Source: Saccharomyces uvarum
Lineage: Eukaryota; Ascomycota; Saccharomycetes; Saccharomycetales; Saccharomycetaceae
Direction of reading: 5' to 3'
Length of the DNA stretch: 64,000 bases
Assembly: GCA_947243795.1 (NCBI GenBank)
Contig: OX365935.1
Span: 372,001 to 436,000, forward strand
In this document: piece after piece, positions 22,591 to 30,377 of the stretch
How the letters are laid out: each line of letters opens with the position of its first letter
Position numbering within the stretch: the first letter of the stretch is position 1
Made by a program: the position numbers and the translations under genes
Notes under the pieces: model-generated
Told to the model about the DNA's origin: nothing
Databases searched by the model: none
What the model saw: only the letters and a program-made list of their open reading frames with translations

Positions 22591-23541
22591 ATGGGGAAAG
22601 GTGTGGCCAAGTACGGTTTCAAGAGTGGGGTTTTTCCCACTACTAGATCCATCCTGAAGAACCCCACTACAAAGCAGACGGATATCATAAATAAAGTAAA
22701 ATCTCCTAAGCCTAAGGGAATTCTTGGCATTGGGTATGCCAAGGGTGTGCAACACCCCAAGGGGTCGCACAGGTTGTCACCGAAGGTTGATTTTATCGAC
22801 GTGGAAAACCTTATTGGAAAGACCGTGGCCGAGCCTCAGAGCATCAAGTCGAGTAATGGTGCAGCTCAAAAAATAAGGCTACAAAAAGCTGAACTGAGAA
22901 GGAATTTTCTTATCGAGGCTTTCCGCAAGGAGGAGACCAAGCTATTGCTAAAGCACGAATATTTGCAAAAGAGAACGAAGGAACTTGAAAAGGCCAAAGA
23001 GCTGGAACTTGAAAAACTGAACAAGGAAAAATCCTCCGATTTGACTATAATGACTCTTGACAAAATGATGTCTGAACCTCTATTGAGGAACAGATCACCC
23101 GAGGAGACTCAGTTGTTGAGTTTAAAAAGAAACTACAACAGATCACTGCTAAATTTTCAGACCTACCAAAACAAATTAAACAAACTATTGAACCTATATC
23201 ATGTTGCTAATGAATTCATTGTCACAGAAGCTCAATTGCAGAAGAAAATTGATAAAGTGTTCAACGATGAAACGCAGGAATTTTCCGATGCTTACGATAT
23301 AAATTCCAACTTCACACAGTTTGGAAGTAGGAAATCGCTGCTTTCGGGTAATTCCACGTTCCAAACCAAGATCAATAACGCAATTATGGGTTCTTTGACT
23401 AACGAAAAGTTTTTCGATGTTTCTTTAGTGGATTCATTCCTGAACAACGACTTACAAACTATTTCCGGAAGGATCGATTCCAAATTAAATGGTTCATTCA
23501 ATGAACCTGAAAATGGCAACAAAGATACAACCTCCTTGTAA
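22591..23541 (+). CDS. PET123: Mitochondrial small-subunit ribosomal protein Pet123 (mS26)
   Basis: A 316-residue fungal mitoribosome small-subunit protein needed for mitochondrial translation and respiratory growth in S. cerevisiae. It is basic at the N-terminus ([20 protein letters not shown], suited to mitochondrial import and rRNA contact). A long charged helix follows at about 110-160 ([20 protein letters not shown]), then less conserved C-terminal sequence. The length is close to the 318 residues I recall for S. cerevisiae. The gene shares a divergent promoter with PUP1, and its stop lies 154 bp from that of SME1. Confidence 0.94.
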   Translation: MGKGVAKYGFKSGVFPTTRSILKNPTTKQTDIINKVKSPKPKGILGIGYAKGVQHPKGSHRLSPKVDFIDVENLIGKTVAEPQSIKSSNGAAQKIRLQKAELRRNFLIEAFRKEETKLLLKHEYLQKRTKELEKAKELELEKLNKEKSSDLTIMTLDKMMSEPLLRNRSPEETQLLSLKRNYNRSLLNFQTYQNKLNKLLNLYHVANEFIVTEAQLQKKIDKVFNDETQEFSDAYDINSNFTQFGSRKSLLSGNSTFQTKINNAIMGSLTNEKFFDVSLVDSFLNNDLQTISGRIDSKLNGSFNEPENGNKDTTSL

Positions 23542-23695
23542 ATAACTATAGTATATACTCTACTTTAACATATCATGTATTCAAAAGTGTCTCAAGCGCA
23601 TTCCAACTAACACACTACGAAGAAAAGAAAGAAAATCGAACTTGAATATACTCCTGTACATATATCGCTATCAAATTGTCTCTCCTTCTTCTCCT

Positions 23696-23980
23696 TCAAT
23701 CTACCGATGTTATCAATGTAATATTATCACCTTTCAACAGTATTTTCCCCAGCTGCGTGCCCTTTTCTACATCTTCCTTGCCGTTTGCACTATTAACAGG
23801 TATCTCTATAGCGTCATCGATAACTACATTCATAAATTCATCAAAACCTGCTATCTTACCTCTGATTCTTATGCCAACCTGCTCAAATAACCATATCGTT
23901 ACTATTGTCTGTTGTTGTAAATAGTTGAATATGCAGTTGATTGGTGGCACCATCGCCTTGCTTCTGTTGTTATTTGACAT
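23696..23980 (-). CDS. SME1: Core snRNP protein SmE
   Basis: A 94-residue Sm protein, part of the seven-membered ring on U1, U2, U4 and U5 snRNAs. Sm1 motif: IVTIWLFEQVGIRIRGKIAGFDEFMNVV within residues 26-53, with the invariant F/MN pattern. Sm2 motif: LGKILLKGDNITLI near the C-terminus (residues 78-91), with the KGDN turn that binds uridines. The size is exactly that expected of SmE. It is divergent from MTR10 across a 278-bp gap. Confidence 0.97.
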   Translation of the reverse strand: MSNNNRSKAMVPPINCIFNYLQQQTIVTIWLFEQVGIRIRGKIAGFDEFMNVVIDDAIEIPVNSANGKEDVEKGTQLGKILLKGDNITLITSVD

Positions 23981-24258
23981 TAAAGGCTTCTTGGTTTTAT
24001 CTCCGTTTTCTACTGAGTACTCAAAAATGCTTTTCCCTTCTATTATTCCTCTCTCTACAGTGTATCACTATTCCGCTGTATTTTTTTGCTAATCTATTAT
24101 TCGATATTATGCTTTCGGTATAATGTGAAAAATTTTCTTTACATAAGGGATATTGACGAAAGCAAAATAAAGAAAGCAATAAATATAGCAGATCACTGTC
24201 AATAGAAGAGGACATTAAGAGGGACCTGAGCAAGGTATATTACTGGTTTCTTCCCGTT

Positions 24259-27168
24259 ATGGACAACTTCCAAGTATCTGATATCCTAAGCGCTTTACAA
24301 TGCATCTCTTCCAATGCATCACAAGACGATAAAAATAAGGCGCTCCAATTTCTAGAACAGTTCCAAAGATCCGTTACTGCATGGTCAGTTTGTAACGAAG
24401 TCTTATCTAAGCCGGATCCCACCAACTCACTTTTGGAACTGAATATTTTCGCTGCGCAAACTTTAAGAAATAAAGTCACGTACGACCTATCACAACTGGA
24501 AAATAATTTAGTACAATTTAAGGACTCTCTGTTAAACATTTTAGTGTCTCATAACCAAAAATTGATTATAACGCAACTGAATGTTGCACTTGCACGTTTA
24601 GCGATCCAATTTCTAGAATGGCATAACCCAATTTTCGAGATCATATCTTTGTTAAATTCTTCACCATCCATATTGTTAAACTTTCTAAGAATTTTACCAG
24701 AAGAAACTTTGGACATCGCCTCCACTCCACTTACAGAAGTGGAATTCAATTCCAGAATCCATGAATTAATCGATCCCATAGCCGAGGACGTGCTGAAGTT
24801 TCTAATCTCATGCATAGACCAATTACAAAGTACAGACTCATCTCCGATTTCATTAGAACAAATTTTACATTGTTTAAATTCATGGTCATATGAATTCGCC
24901 ATCGAACAGCTGTTAAGCGTTCAGCCATTGATATCCCTGGTGTTCCAGACTATTTCCAACGGCAATGATAATGACATGGAGGCATTCGATGCTGCTATTG
25001 ATTGTTTATGCGTTATTTTAAGAGAAAGCAGAGATACCACTAATGAGCAGCTAATTTCTGGTCTATTTGAACAGCTAATGCTCTTACAGCAAAAATTAAT
25101 GCCTAACTTAATCATGGATCAACCCTTGGATGACGAATATGATGACGATCTTTTAGAAGGTATGACACGTTTATTCGTGGAAGCTGGTGAAGCTTGGTCC
25201 GTTTTCATTTCTAAAAATCCTGAATTCTTTAAACAAATGGTTTCAGTATTATTGATGTTAACTTGCAAAAATGAAGACTTGGATATTGTTTCTTATACAT
25301 TCCCGTTTTGGTTTAACTTCAAACAAAATTTGGTTTTGCCAAGATATCAAGATTCTAAAAAGGTTTACTCCGACGTTTTTGTTAAATTGATCAATGGTAT
25401 AATCACTCATTTACAATACCCATCTGGCCAATTTTCATCTAAGGAGGAGGAAGATAAGTTTAAAGATTTTAGGTATCATATGGGTGACGTGTTGAAAGAC
25501 TGTACTGCAGTAGTAGGGACTTCTGAGGCCTTATCACAACCACTTATAAGAATTAAGTCTGCAATAGCGAACAACAACAACTGGCAAATCATGGAAGCGC
25601 CATTATTTTCCCTAAGGACAATGGCTAAGGAAATTTCTTTAACCGAAAACACCCTGTTACCAGAAATTATCAAAATCATTTGTAGCGCACCAGAGCAACC
25701 TAAGATCAGATACGCATCAACGCTGGTGCTTGGTAGATATACTGAATGGACAGCCAAACACCCAGAACTATTAGAGATCCAGTTACAATACATTTTTAGT
25801 GGTTTCCAACTACATGAGGGTTCCGCAGATATGCAAAGCATAATTACTGCATCATCACATGCATTGATGTTTTTCTGTTCAGATTGCTCGAAGTTATTAA
25901 CCGGGTACATTGAACAATTGGTCAACTTCTTTCTCAATGTACAAACTTCGGTTGATATCGAATCGCAATTTGAATTATGTCAAGGGCTAAGTGCCGTAAT
26001 AAACAATCAACCGATAACTGAGGTTTCCACAGTATTCCAAAAACTACTGGACGACAATTTAAAGCAAGTTGAAACTCTGGTCCCACAATGGAAGGCAAAT
26101 TCCATGTTAATCGCTCCACAAATTGCTGATAAAATCGATTTGCTGTATGCACTATTTGAAGAATTAAAACCAAGATATAATTATCCACAACAGGGATCAG
26201 AACCGTTATTACCTCAAATGGAATTCATTTGGAATGCATTGAGAACCCTATTGGTTGACGCGGGAGCAATGACAGATAGCATTATTGTGGAAAGAGTGGC
26301 CAAACTGTTACGTAGAGTCTTCGAGAAATTCCATGTATTTTGTGAACCACTACTACCCTCTGTGGCCGAGTTCTTAACACAGGGCTATTCAACCACTGGG
26401 TTTGGCTCATATTTATGGTGTTCAGGTTCTCTTATTGTTATATTCGGGGACGACGAATCATTCCCTATATCACCTGATTTAAAAAATGCTATTTGGAAGT
26501 TTGCTTTATCTCAGTGCGAAACGTTCATACTAAATTTCAATAAGTTCAATAAGGCACAGTTAAACGATTATCATGAGGCAATCATTGATTTTTACTCATT
26601 GATTTCAGATTTAATTATGTTTTACCCCGGGGAGTTTTTAAATTCTACAGAATTGTTAACCCCAGTACTGCTCGTTTCCCTGGAATGTGTTAACAAGTTG
26701 GACAATTACGATGCATATATTTGTATTTTGCGTTGCTTAGACGATGTAATATCTTGGGGGTTCAAGGCTCCACCAATCTCCACAGTATCCATTGAAGTCG
26801 TTCCAGATGAATGGAGAAAACAAGTTATCAACGAAGTGGTAATAGCCCATGGTAACCAGTTGATCCTAGTACTATTCGTCGGGTTGGTGACCACGTTTGA
26901 AAACACCGCGCATTCAGACGCCATCAGCTGTGTTGTGAAGTGTTTGAGAATACTCACGGAGGCGAATAACAACGATTCCACAATATGCATCGAATGGATT
27001 TTCAAAGTGGTGGAACAACTGGGTCAGGTGACCGTCAAAGAAAGGGATAACCTGGTACAAGCTGTGGTCGAGGGACTGAACTCTAGGGACTATAGGAAGG
27101 TCAGGGAGGGGATCAGAACTTTTGTTGGATGGTACTTAAGAAAGAACGTCAATTCAAGATTCGAATGA
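24259..27168 (+). CDS. MTR10: Importin-beta family nuclear import receptor Mtr10
   Basis: A 969-residue all-helical HEAT-repeat karyopherin. It is the homologue of transportin-SR that brings the SR-type mRNA-binding protein Npl3 into the nucleus and is linked to tRNA retrograde import and telomerase RNA localisation in S. cerevisiae. The N-terminal repeat holds the importin-beta signature (DKNKALQFLEQFQRSVTAWS, then FAAQTLRNKV near residues 75-85) that binds Ran-GTP. Helical repeats continue to the C-terminus, with no transmembrane segment. The length is close to 972 residues in S. cerevisiae. It converges on PNS1, leaving a 148-bp 3' gap. Confidence 0.95.
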   Translation: MDNFQVSDILSALQCISSNASQDDKNKALQFLEQFQRSVTAWSVCNEVLSKPDPTNSLLELNIFAAQTLRNKVTYDLSQLENNLVQFKDSLLNILVSHNQKLIITQLNVALARLAIQFLEWHNPIFEIISLLNSSPSILLNFLRILPEETLDIASTPLTEVEFNSRIHELIDPIAEDVLKFLISCIDQLQSTDSSPISLEQILHCLNSWSYEFAIEQLLSVQPLISLVFQTISNGNDNDMEAFDAAIDCLCVILRESRDTTNEQLISGLFEQLMLLQQKLMPNLIMDQPLDDEYDDDLLEGMTRLFVEAGEAWSVFISKNPEFFKQMVSVLLMLTCKNEDLDIVSYTFPFWFNFKQNLVLPRYQDSKKVYSDVFVKLINGIITHLQYPSGQFSSKEEEDKFKDFRYHMGDVLKDCTAVVGTSEALSQPLIRIKSAIANNNNWQIMEAPLFSLRTMAKEISLTENTLLPEIIKIICSAPEQPKIRYASTLVLGRYTEWTAKHPELLEIQLQYIFSGFQLHEGSADMQSIITASSHALMFFCSDCSKLLTGYIEQLVNFFLNVQTSVDIESQFELCQGLSAVINNQPITEVSTVFQKLLDDNLKQVETLVPQWKANSMLIAPQIADKIDLLYALFEELKPRYNYPQQGSEPLLPQMEFIWNALRTLLVDAGAMTDSIIVERVAKLLRRVFEKFHVFCEPLLPSVAEFLTQGYSTTGFGSYLWCSGSLIVIFGDDESFPISPDLKNAIWKFALSQCETFILNFNKFNKAQLNDYHEAIIDFYSLISDLIMFYPGEFLNSTELLTPVLLVSLECVNKLDNYDAYICILRCLDDVISWGFKAPPISTVSIEVVPDEWRKQVINEVVIAHGNQLILVLFVGLVTTFENTAHSDAISCVVKCLRILTEANNNDSTICIEWIFKVVEQLGQVTVKERDNLVQAVVEGLNSRDYRKVREGIRTFVGWYLRKNVNSRFE

Positions 27169-27316
27169 TTTCGTAGGTAGCATATGTTTGTTAGTCCGCA
27201 GGCGTAAATAAAAACAATTAAGTTAGAATATATATAAAGGAAAAAGCGACAGAAGTGAAAGCGGTACATATTAGTAAAACTAAGTGAAACTGAAAGAGAA
27301 ATATAATTAAAGTGGT

Positions 27317-28930
27317 TTAGACATTTTGATGGCTCAATTTTCTAAGGACATCTGGATAAGCCCTAAATATTTCGTCGAATCTGTCAGGGTAGGAGTGCTG
27401 GAATACTTCTGGATCGTTACTGAGTGCAACAAAGAAAGTTGATGTACCAGACCTAATTGCCTCTGTTGCGATATTAGAGATCTGCAGAGATATAACGAAA
27501 GAGAAGGCCATCAGGGCACCGGTAAAGGCCCCATTCGAGCTGTATTGGGGAGAAGTGAATCTTAGGAATAAGAAAGTGAACAAAGTGGTCATATAACTGG
27601 TGAACATTGCAAACAAGCCCAGTGCGATATTGATTAAATTGTCGTTGATCAAGGCGTCCATACCCTTTTCTCTTAGCATGTACCAAGTTTCCTTGGCGGC
27701 TTTCAAGTAAGGTTTACCATAAAGTGAGATGAACGAGTAGGCATAGTGATTGAAGTATTCGGCCATCCATCTTAAAAAGCTGATGATCCAGTCCAAGACC
27801 ATAAATAGAATCTGGGCAACCATTTTGCCACCACTTCCGGAGCCGATATTGTTTTTAAGCAGGTTTACTAATGTCCTTAAAAGGTCTATGAGCGCCACCA
27901 GCAAAGACCCAAAGCAAATGGAACCGAACGAGTAAGTCATGGCTCTTTTCAACGCTCCAAATGCGGGCCACTTTGGCATTTTTTGGTCGGACTTGGACAT
28001 GTAGTACCAGCAACCAAAGACGCCGGAAATGACGCAATGGATGACATTCTTTATAACTTCAGAGATGTAATATCCGCAGAAAAACACCACAACCAGGACA
28101 CCGATCAATTTGGAATGAGAACAGCCGCCGCCAGAGACGTCACAGCCACTGTTCGAGCTGCTCGGGTCGTATTTCATGTAGGTGGCCACGATGACCGTGG
28201 AGAAGAGAAACCCAAAGGCGCTAGCAACAATAGATCCGACCAGCGAAACAAAGAGTATTTGGGGGCATTTCTTCGTAGCATCGATGACGACCTTCAAAAC
28301 CGCCACGGAGAGCGGAATCCGAGACCGCATGCCCCAGTAGCACCAGGCGGTAATGCCGGTGAAGACCAGAAACGCGATCCCCGCGGACCAGTACTTCAAC
28401 GCCATGTACATGATGGCGGTACCCAGAGCCGCCACGAGGTTGAAGATCATACCGCAGTATATAAAGTATTTCGGGTACATCCGGCAAAGCGTGAGACCCA
28501 GAACAGAGAAAACTAGTGCAATGACGCACGAGAAAACCAGCAAGATAGCCGCGTTCGTGTCCAGCGTGCCAGTATCACTGCTATCGTAGATCCCGGAACC
28601 CGTGCTGTTGTAGTTCTGCGACCACGCTCTCAAAGTGATGCTGGCAATAGCGATGAATCCGCCTACCGTGCACAGAAACAGGATTGTGAAGGGCCAGTCA
28701 TTCCACTTGGGCTTGTTATCGTTCTCGGTGGGGAAAGCCTCCTCGTAGCTCCCGATGGGCGCACCGCTTGTCTTGGAGTTCAGGTTGTAGTACTGGTCCT
28801 GTCTGAAGTGGTACGGCGTGTGTCCTTCCGCCGCGGCCGAGTTTTCGGCCGCGTCGGGCGGAGTGTTATGGTTCGGCTCATATCCTGGAGGAGGCTGCAG
28901 AGGCCTCTCGTACTTTTCGTTGGACGACAT
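27317..28930 (-). CDS. PNS1: Choline transporter-like membrane protein Pns1
   Basis: A 537-residue polytopic plasma-membrane protein of the CTL (choline transporter-like) family. Its transport role in yeast is unproven. The soluble N-terminus is Pro-rich (MSSNEKYERPLQPPPGYEP), followed by about ten hydrophobic segments from residue 90 on and the family's conserved C-terminal half (ALKRAMTYSFGSICFGSLLV; NLINIALGLF). I chose the ATG at 28930, since a 29-residue upstream extension in frame has no counterpart in the protein I recall. GC content rises clearly from the 3' half towards the start codon, continuing into the neighbouring hydrolase gene. Confidence 0.95.
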   Translation of the reverse strand: MSSNEKYERPLQPPPGYEPNHNTPPDAAENSAAAEGHTPYHFRQDQYYNLNSKTSGAPIGSYEEAFPTENDNKPKWNDWPFTILFLCTVGGFIAIASITLRAWSQNYNSTGSGIYDSSDTGTLDTNAAILLVFSCVIALVFSVLGLTLCRMYPKYFIYCGMIFNLVAALGTAIMYMALKYWSAGIAFLVFTGITAWCYWGMRSRIPLSVAVLKVVIDATKKCPQILFVSLVGSIVASAFGFLFSTVIVATYMKYDPSSSNSGCDVSGGGCSHSKLIGVLVVVFFCGYYISEVIKNVIHCVISGVFGCWYYMSKSDQKMPKWPAFGALKRAMTYSFGSICFGSLLVALIDLLRTLVNLLKNNIGSGSGGKMVAQILFMVLDWIISFLRWMAEYFNHYAYSFISLYGKPYLKAAKETWYMLREKGMDALINDNLINIALGLFAMFTSYMTTLFTFLFLRFTSPQYSSNGAFTGALMAFSFVISLQISNIATEAIRSGTSTFFVALSNDPEVFQHSYPDRFDEIFRAYPDVLRKLSHQNV

Positions 28931-29285
28931 TCGGTGTTCTTTATTTGGCCTTGCAAAGAGGTATATATAAGGAAAATGAGAGCCGCTCCTGTTTTTTTTG
29001 TTTCCGATGAAGAGCAATTACAACTTGCTGGCCTAGAGAAATATGGATATAAAACAGGCGAAAATAAATATATATATATATGCAAGGACGCCTACAAACT
29101 ATCGGAGCATGTATATAACATCATACATAAATATGAGCTGCTGCTAGCGCGATACGTAATGGCAACCAAGAGACCCCTTAAGCCCCTCAAGAATCTTGAG
29201 TCCTGCTGAAAAAGGGTACCACAAAGAATGGAAGAAACTTTTTTTTTTCTTCTTTTTTTTTTCTTTCCGTCGCGGTTTAACTCCG
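28931..29285. promoter_or_regulatory. PNS1 promoter and hydrolase 3' region
   Basis: A 355-bp gap between two minus-strand genes. It contains an (AT)n stretch at about 29066-29080 and a long T-rich pyrimidine tract at 29239-29277, on the side of the hydrolase stop. The tract would read as poly(dA) in the sense direction of PNS1 and could exclude nucleosomes. A plus-strand frame through here (28808-29209) is not supported. Confidence 0.55.
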
Positions 29286-30161
29286 TTAGCAACCGGCGCG
29301 CGGCAACTCAGTGAGGAACCGCGCAACCATTTCCAACAGGCGGCGCTGGGCGGCAGGCTCAGGGACCGTGTGGGTGGCGCCCCCAATGAGTCCGGAGTGC
29401 TGAGACCAGACCGCGGCAGGCGTCGCCGCGCGCCAGCGGGCCAACAGGGCCTGTTTATCGACCCACGCGGGCACGAACTGGTCGTTCTCGGAGTAGGCCA
29501 CCAGAAGCGGCGTCTTGAGGCGGCCGAAGCTGGCGGCCAGGGACTCCGGGGCCAAGTCGCTGGAGAAGTAGTCGTCGTCGCCACCCGGCACCATCAGCGA
29601 GCACCAGCGGTAGGCGGTGATGGGCGTGTGGAAGAGGTGGGTGGAGTACTCGGAGGACAGCAGGTCGTTCTGACGGCCGGCGTTGACCAGCTTCTGCGCG
29701 TGCGCGTTCAGCGTGGCTAGCAGGGGCGGGTCAATAGTTTGGCCGAACGACTCCCTGTCCGAGCAAGAGGCTTGGATGATTCCCGCGGCCACGGAGTGAC
29801 CGTGGCGGAGAAGGTAGTGCATCACGTCCTGCGACCCGGTGGAGTGGCCCATCAGAACAATTGTTTCTCTGCGGCCACCCTGCGCGCTCTTCAGGAAGTC
29901 CACCAGCAACTTGAGCTCCTCGACGTCCTTGTCCAAGGACGAGGTCCCGAAGCCCAGGAAACTGCTGGACAGTTGGACATTGACCACTGAGTAGCCGTGC
30001 GGATCTAGTGCATGGGGCAGTTCTGTAGTGTACGGCACGGTGAGCAGCCCGTCCGTCATACCGCCAATCATTACTAACACCTTCTCGCGCCCGGTGGGCG
30101 CGAATTCGAAGGCTACGTTCCGTGCAGTGTAGCGGTGTACGATTCCTTCAAACGATGACAT
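29286..30161 (-). CDS. DUF1749/SidJ-type alpha/beta hydrolase
   Basis: A 291-residue predicted serine hydrolase. The nucleophile elbow is GHSTG (Ser107), the likely acid is Asp227 in YSENDQFVP and the likely base His264 in GGATHTVPEP. The N-terminal blocks LVMIGGMTDGLLTVPYT and YSVVNVQLSSSFLGFG are typical of the fungal DUF1749 family, which includes Aspergillus SidJ, an enzyme that opens fusarinine-type siderophores. I see no signal peptide, so a cytosolic place is likely. The substrate here is unknown. The coding sequence is strikingly GC-rich compared with its neighbours. I do not recall this gene between PNS1 and YRR1 in S. cerevisiae. A second, truncated copy lies at 33381-33870. The reading frame is intact and all three catalytic residues are present, so it is probably functional. 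Confidence 0.85.
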   Translation of the reverse strand: MSSFEGIVHRYTARNVAFEFAPTGREKVLVMIGGMTDGLLTVPYTTELPHALDPHGYSVVNVQLSSSFLGFGTSSLDKDVEELKLLVDFLKSAQGGRRETIVLMGHSTGSQDVMHYLLRHGHSVAAGIIQASCSDRESFGQTIDPPLLATLNAHAQKLVNAGRQNDLLSSEYSTHLFHTPITAYRWCSLMVPGGDDDYFSSDLAPESLAASFGRLKTPLLVAYSENDQFVPAWVDKQALLARWRAATPAAVWSQHSGLIGGATHTVPEPAAQRRLLEMVARFLTELPRAGC

Positions 30162-30377
30162 GTGTGCTATGGTCTGCGTATGGTGCAGTGTGTGTACCTT
30201 GGTGAGTTGGCCTACAACGCTTGCTTTTTCTGTTTCGGGGGCTTTTCACCCTTGAAAAAAAATAGAGTATATACCAAAGAACGCATCATTGCATCATTGC
30301 GCTGCGTTTGTGTTGTGTGTGTACAAAATATACTTAGGTACAAACATACTAGAAATACTCTCGTGCGTGCGTGCTCT
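30162..30377. promoter_or_regulatory. Hydrolase promoter and YRR1 copy 1 3' region
   Basis: A 216-bp gap between two minus-strand genes, with its diverged counterpart at 33871-34062. No PDRE-type site was seen, so I find no direct sign that Pdr1 or Yrr1 controls the hydrolase. Confidence 0.5.

Noticed and set aside
27983-28516. 177-codon plus-strand frame inside PNS1
   Set aside because: Antisense shadow in the GC-rich half of a well-supported gene; composition is odd (D, H and R rich) and no family is recognised.
29066-29080. Alternating TA run upstream of PNS1 as a promoter element
   Set aside because: It is a simple dinucleotide repeat, and nothing distinguishes it from chance low-complexity sequence.
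29196-29720. 174-codon plus-strand frame over the hydrolase
   Set aside because: It is antisense to the intact hydrolase; long antisense frames are expected where GC is high. No recognisable domain.
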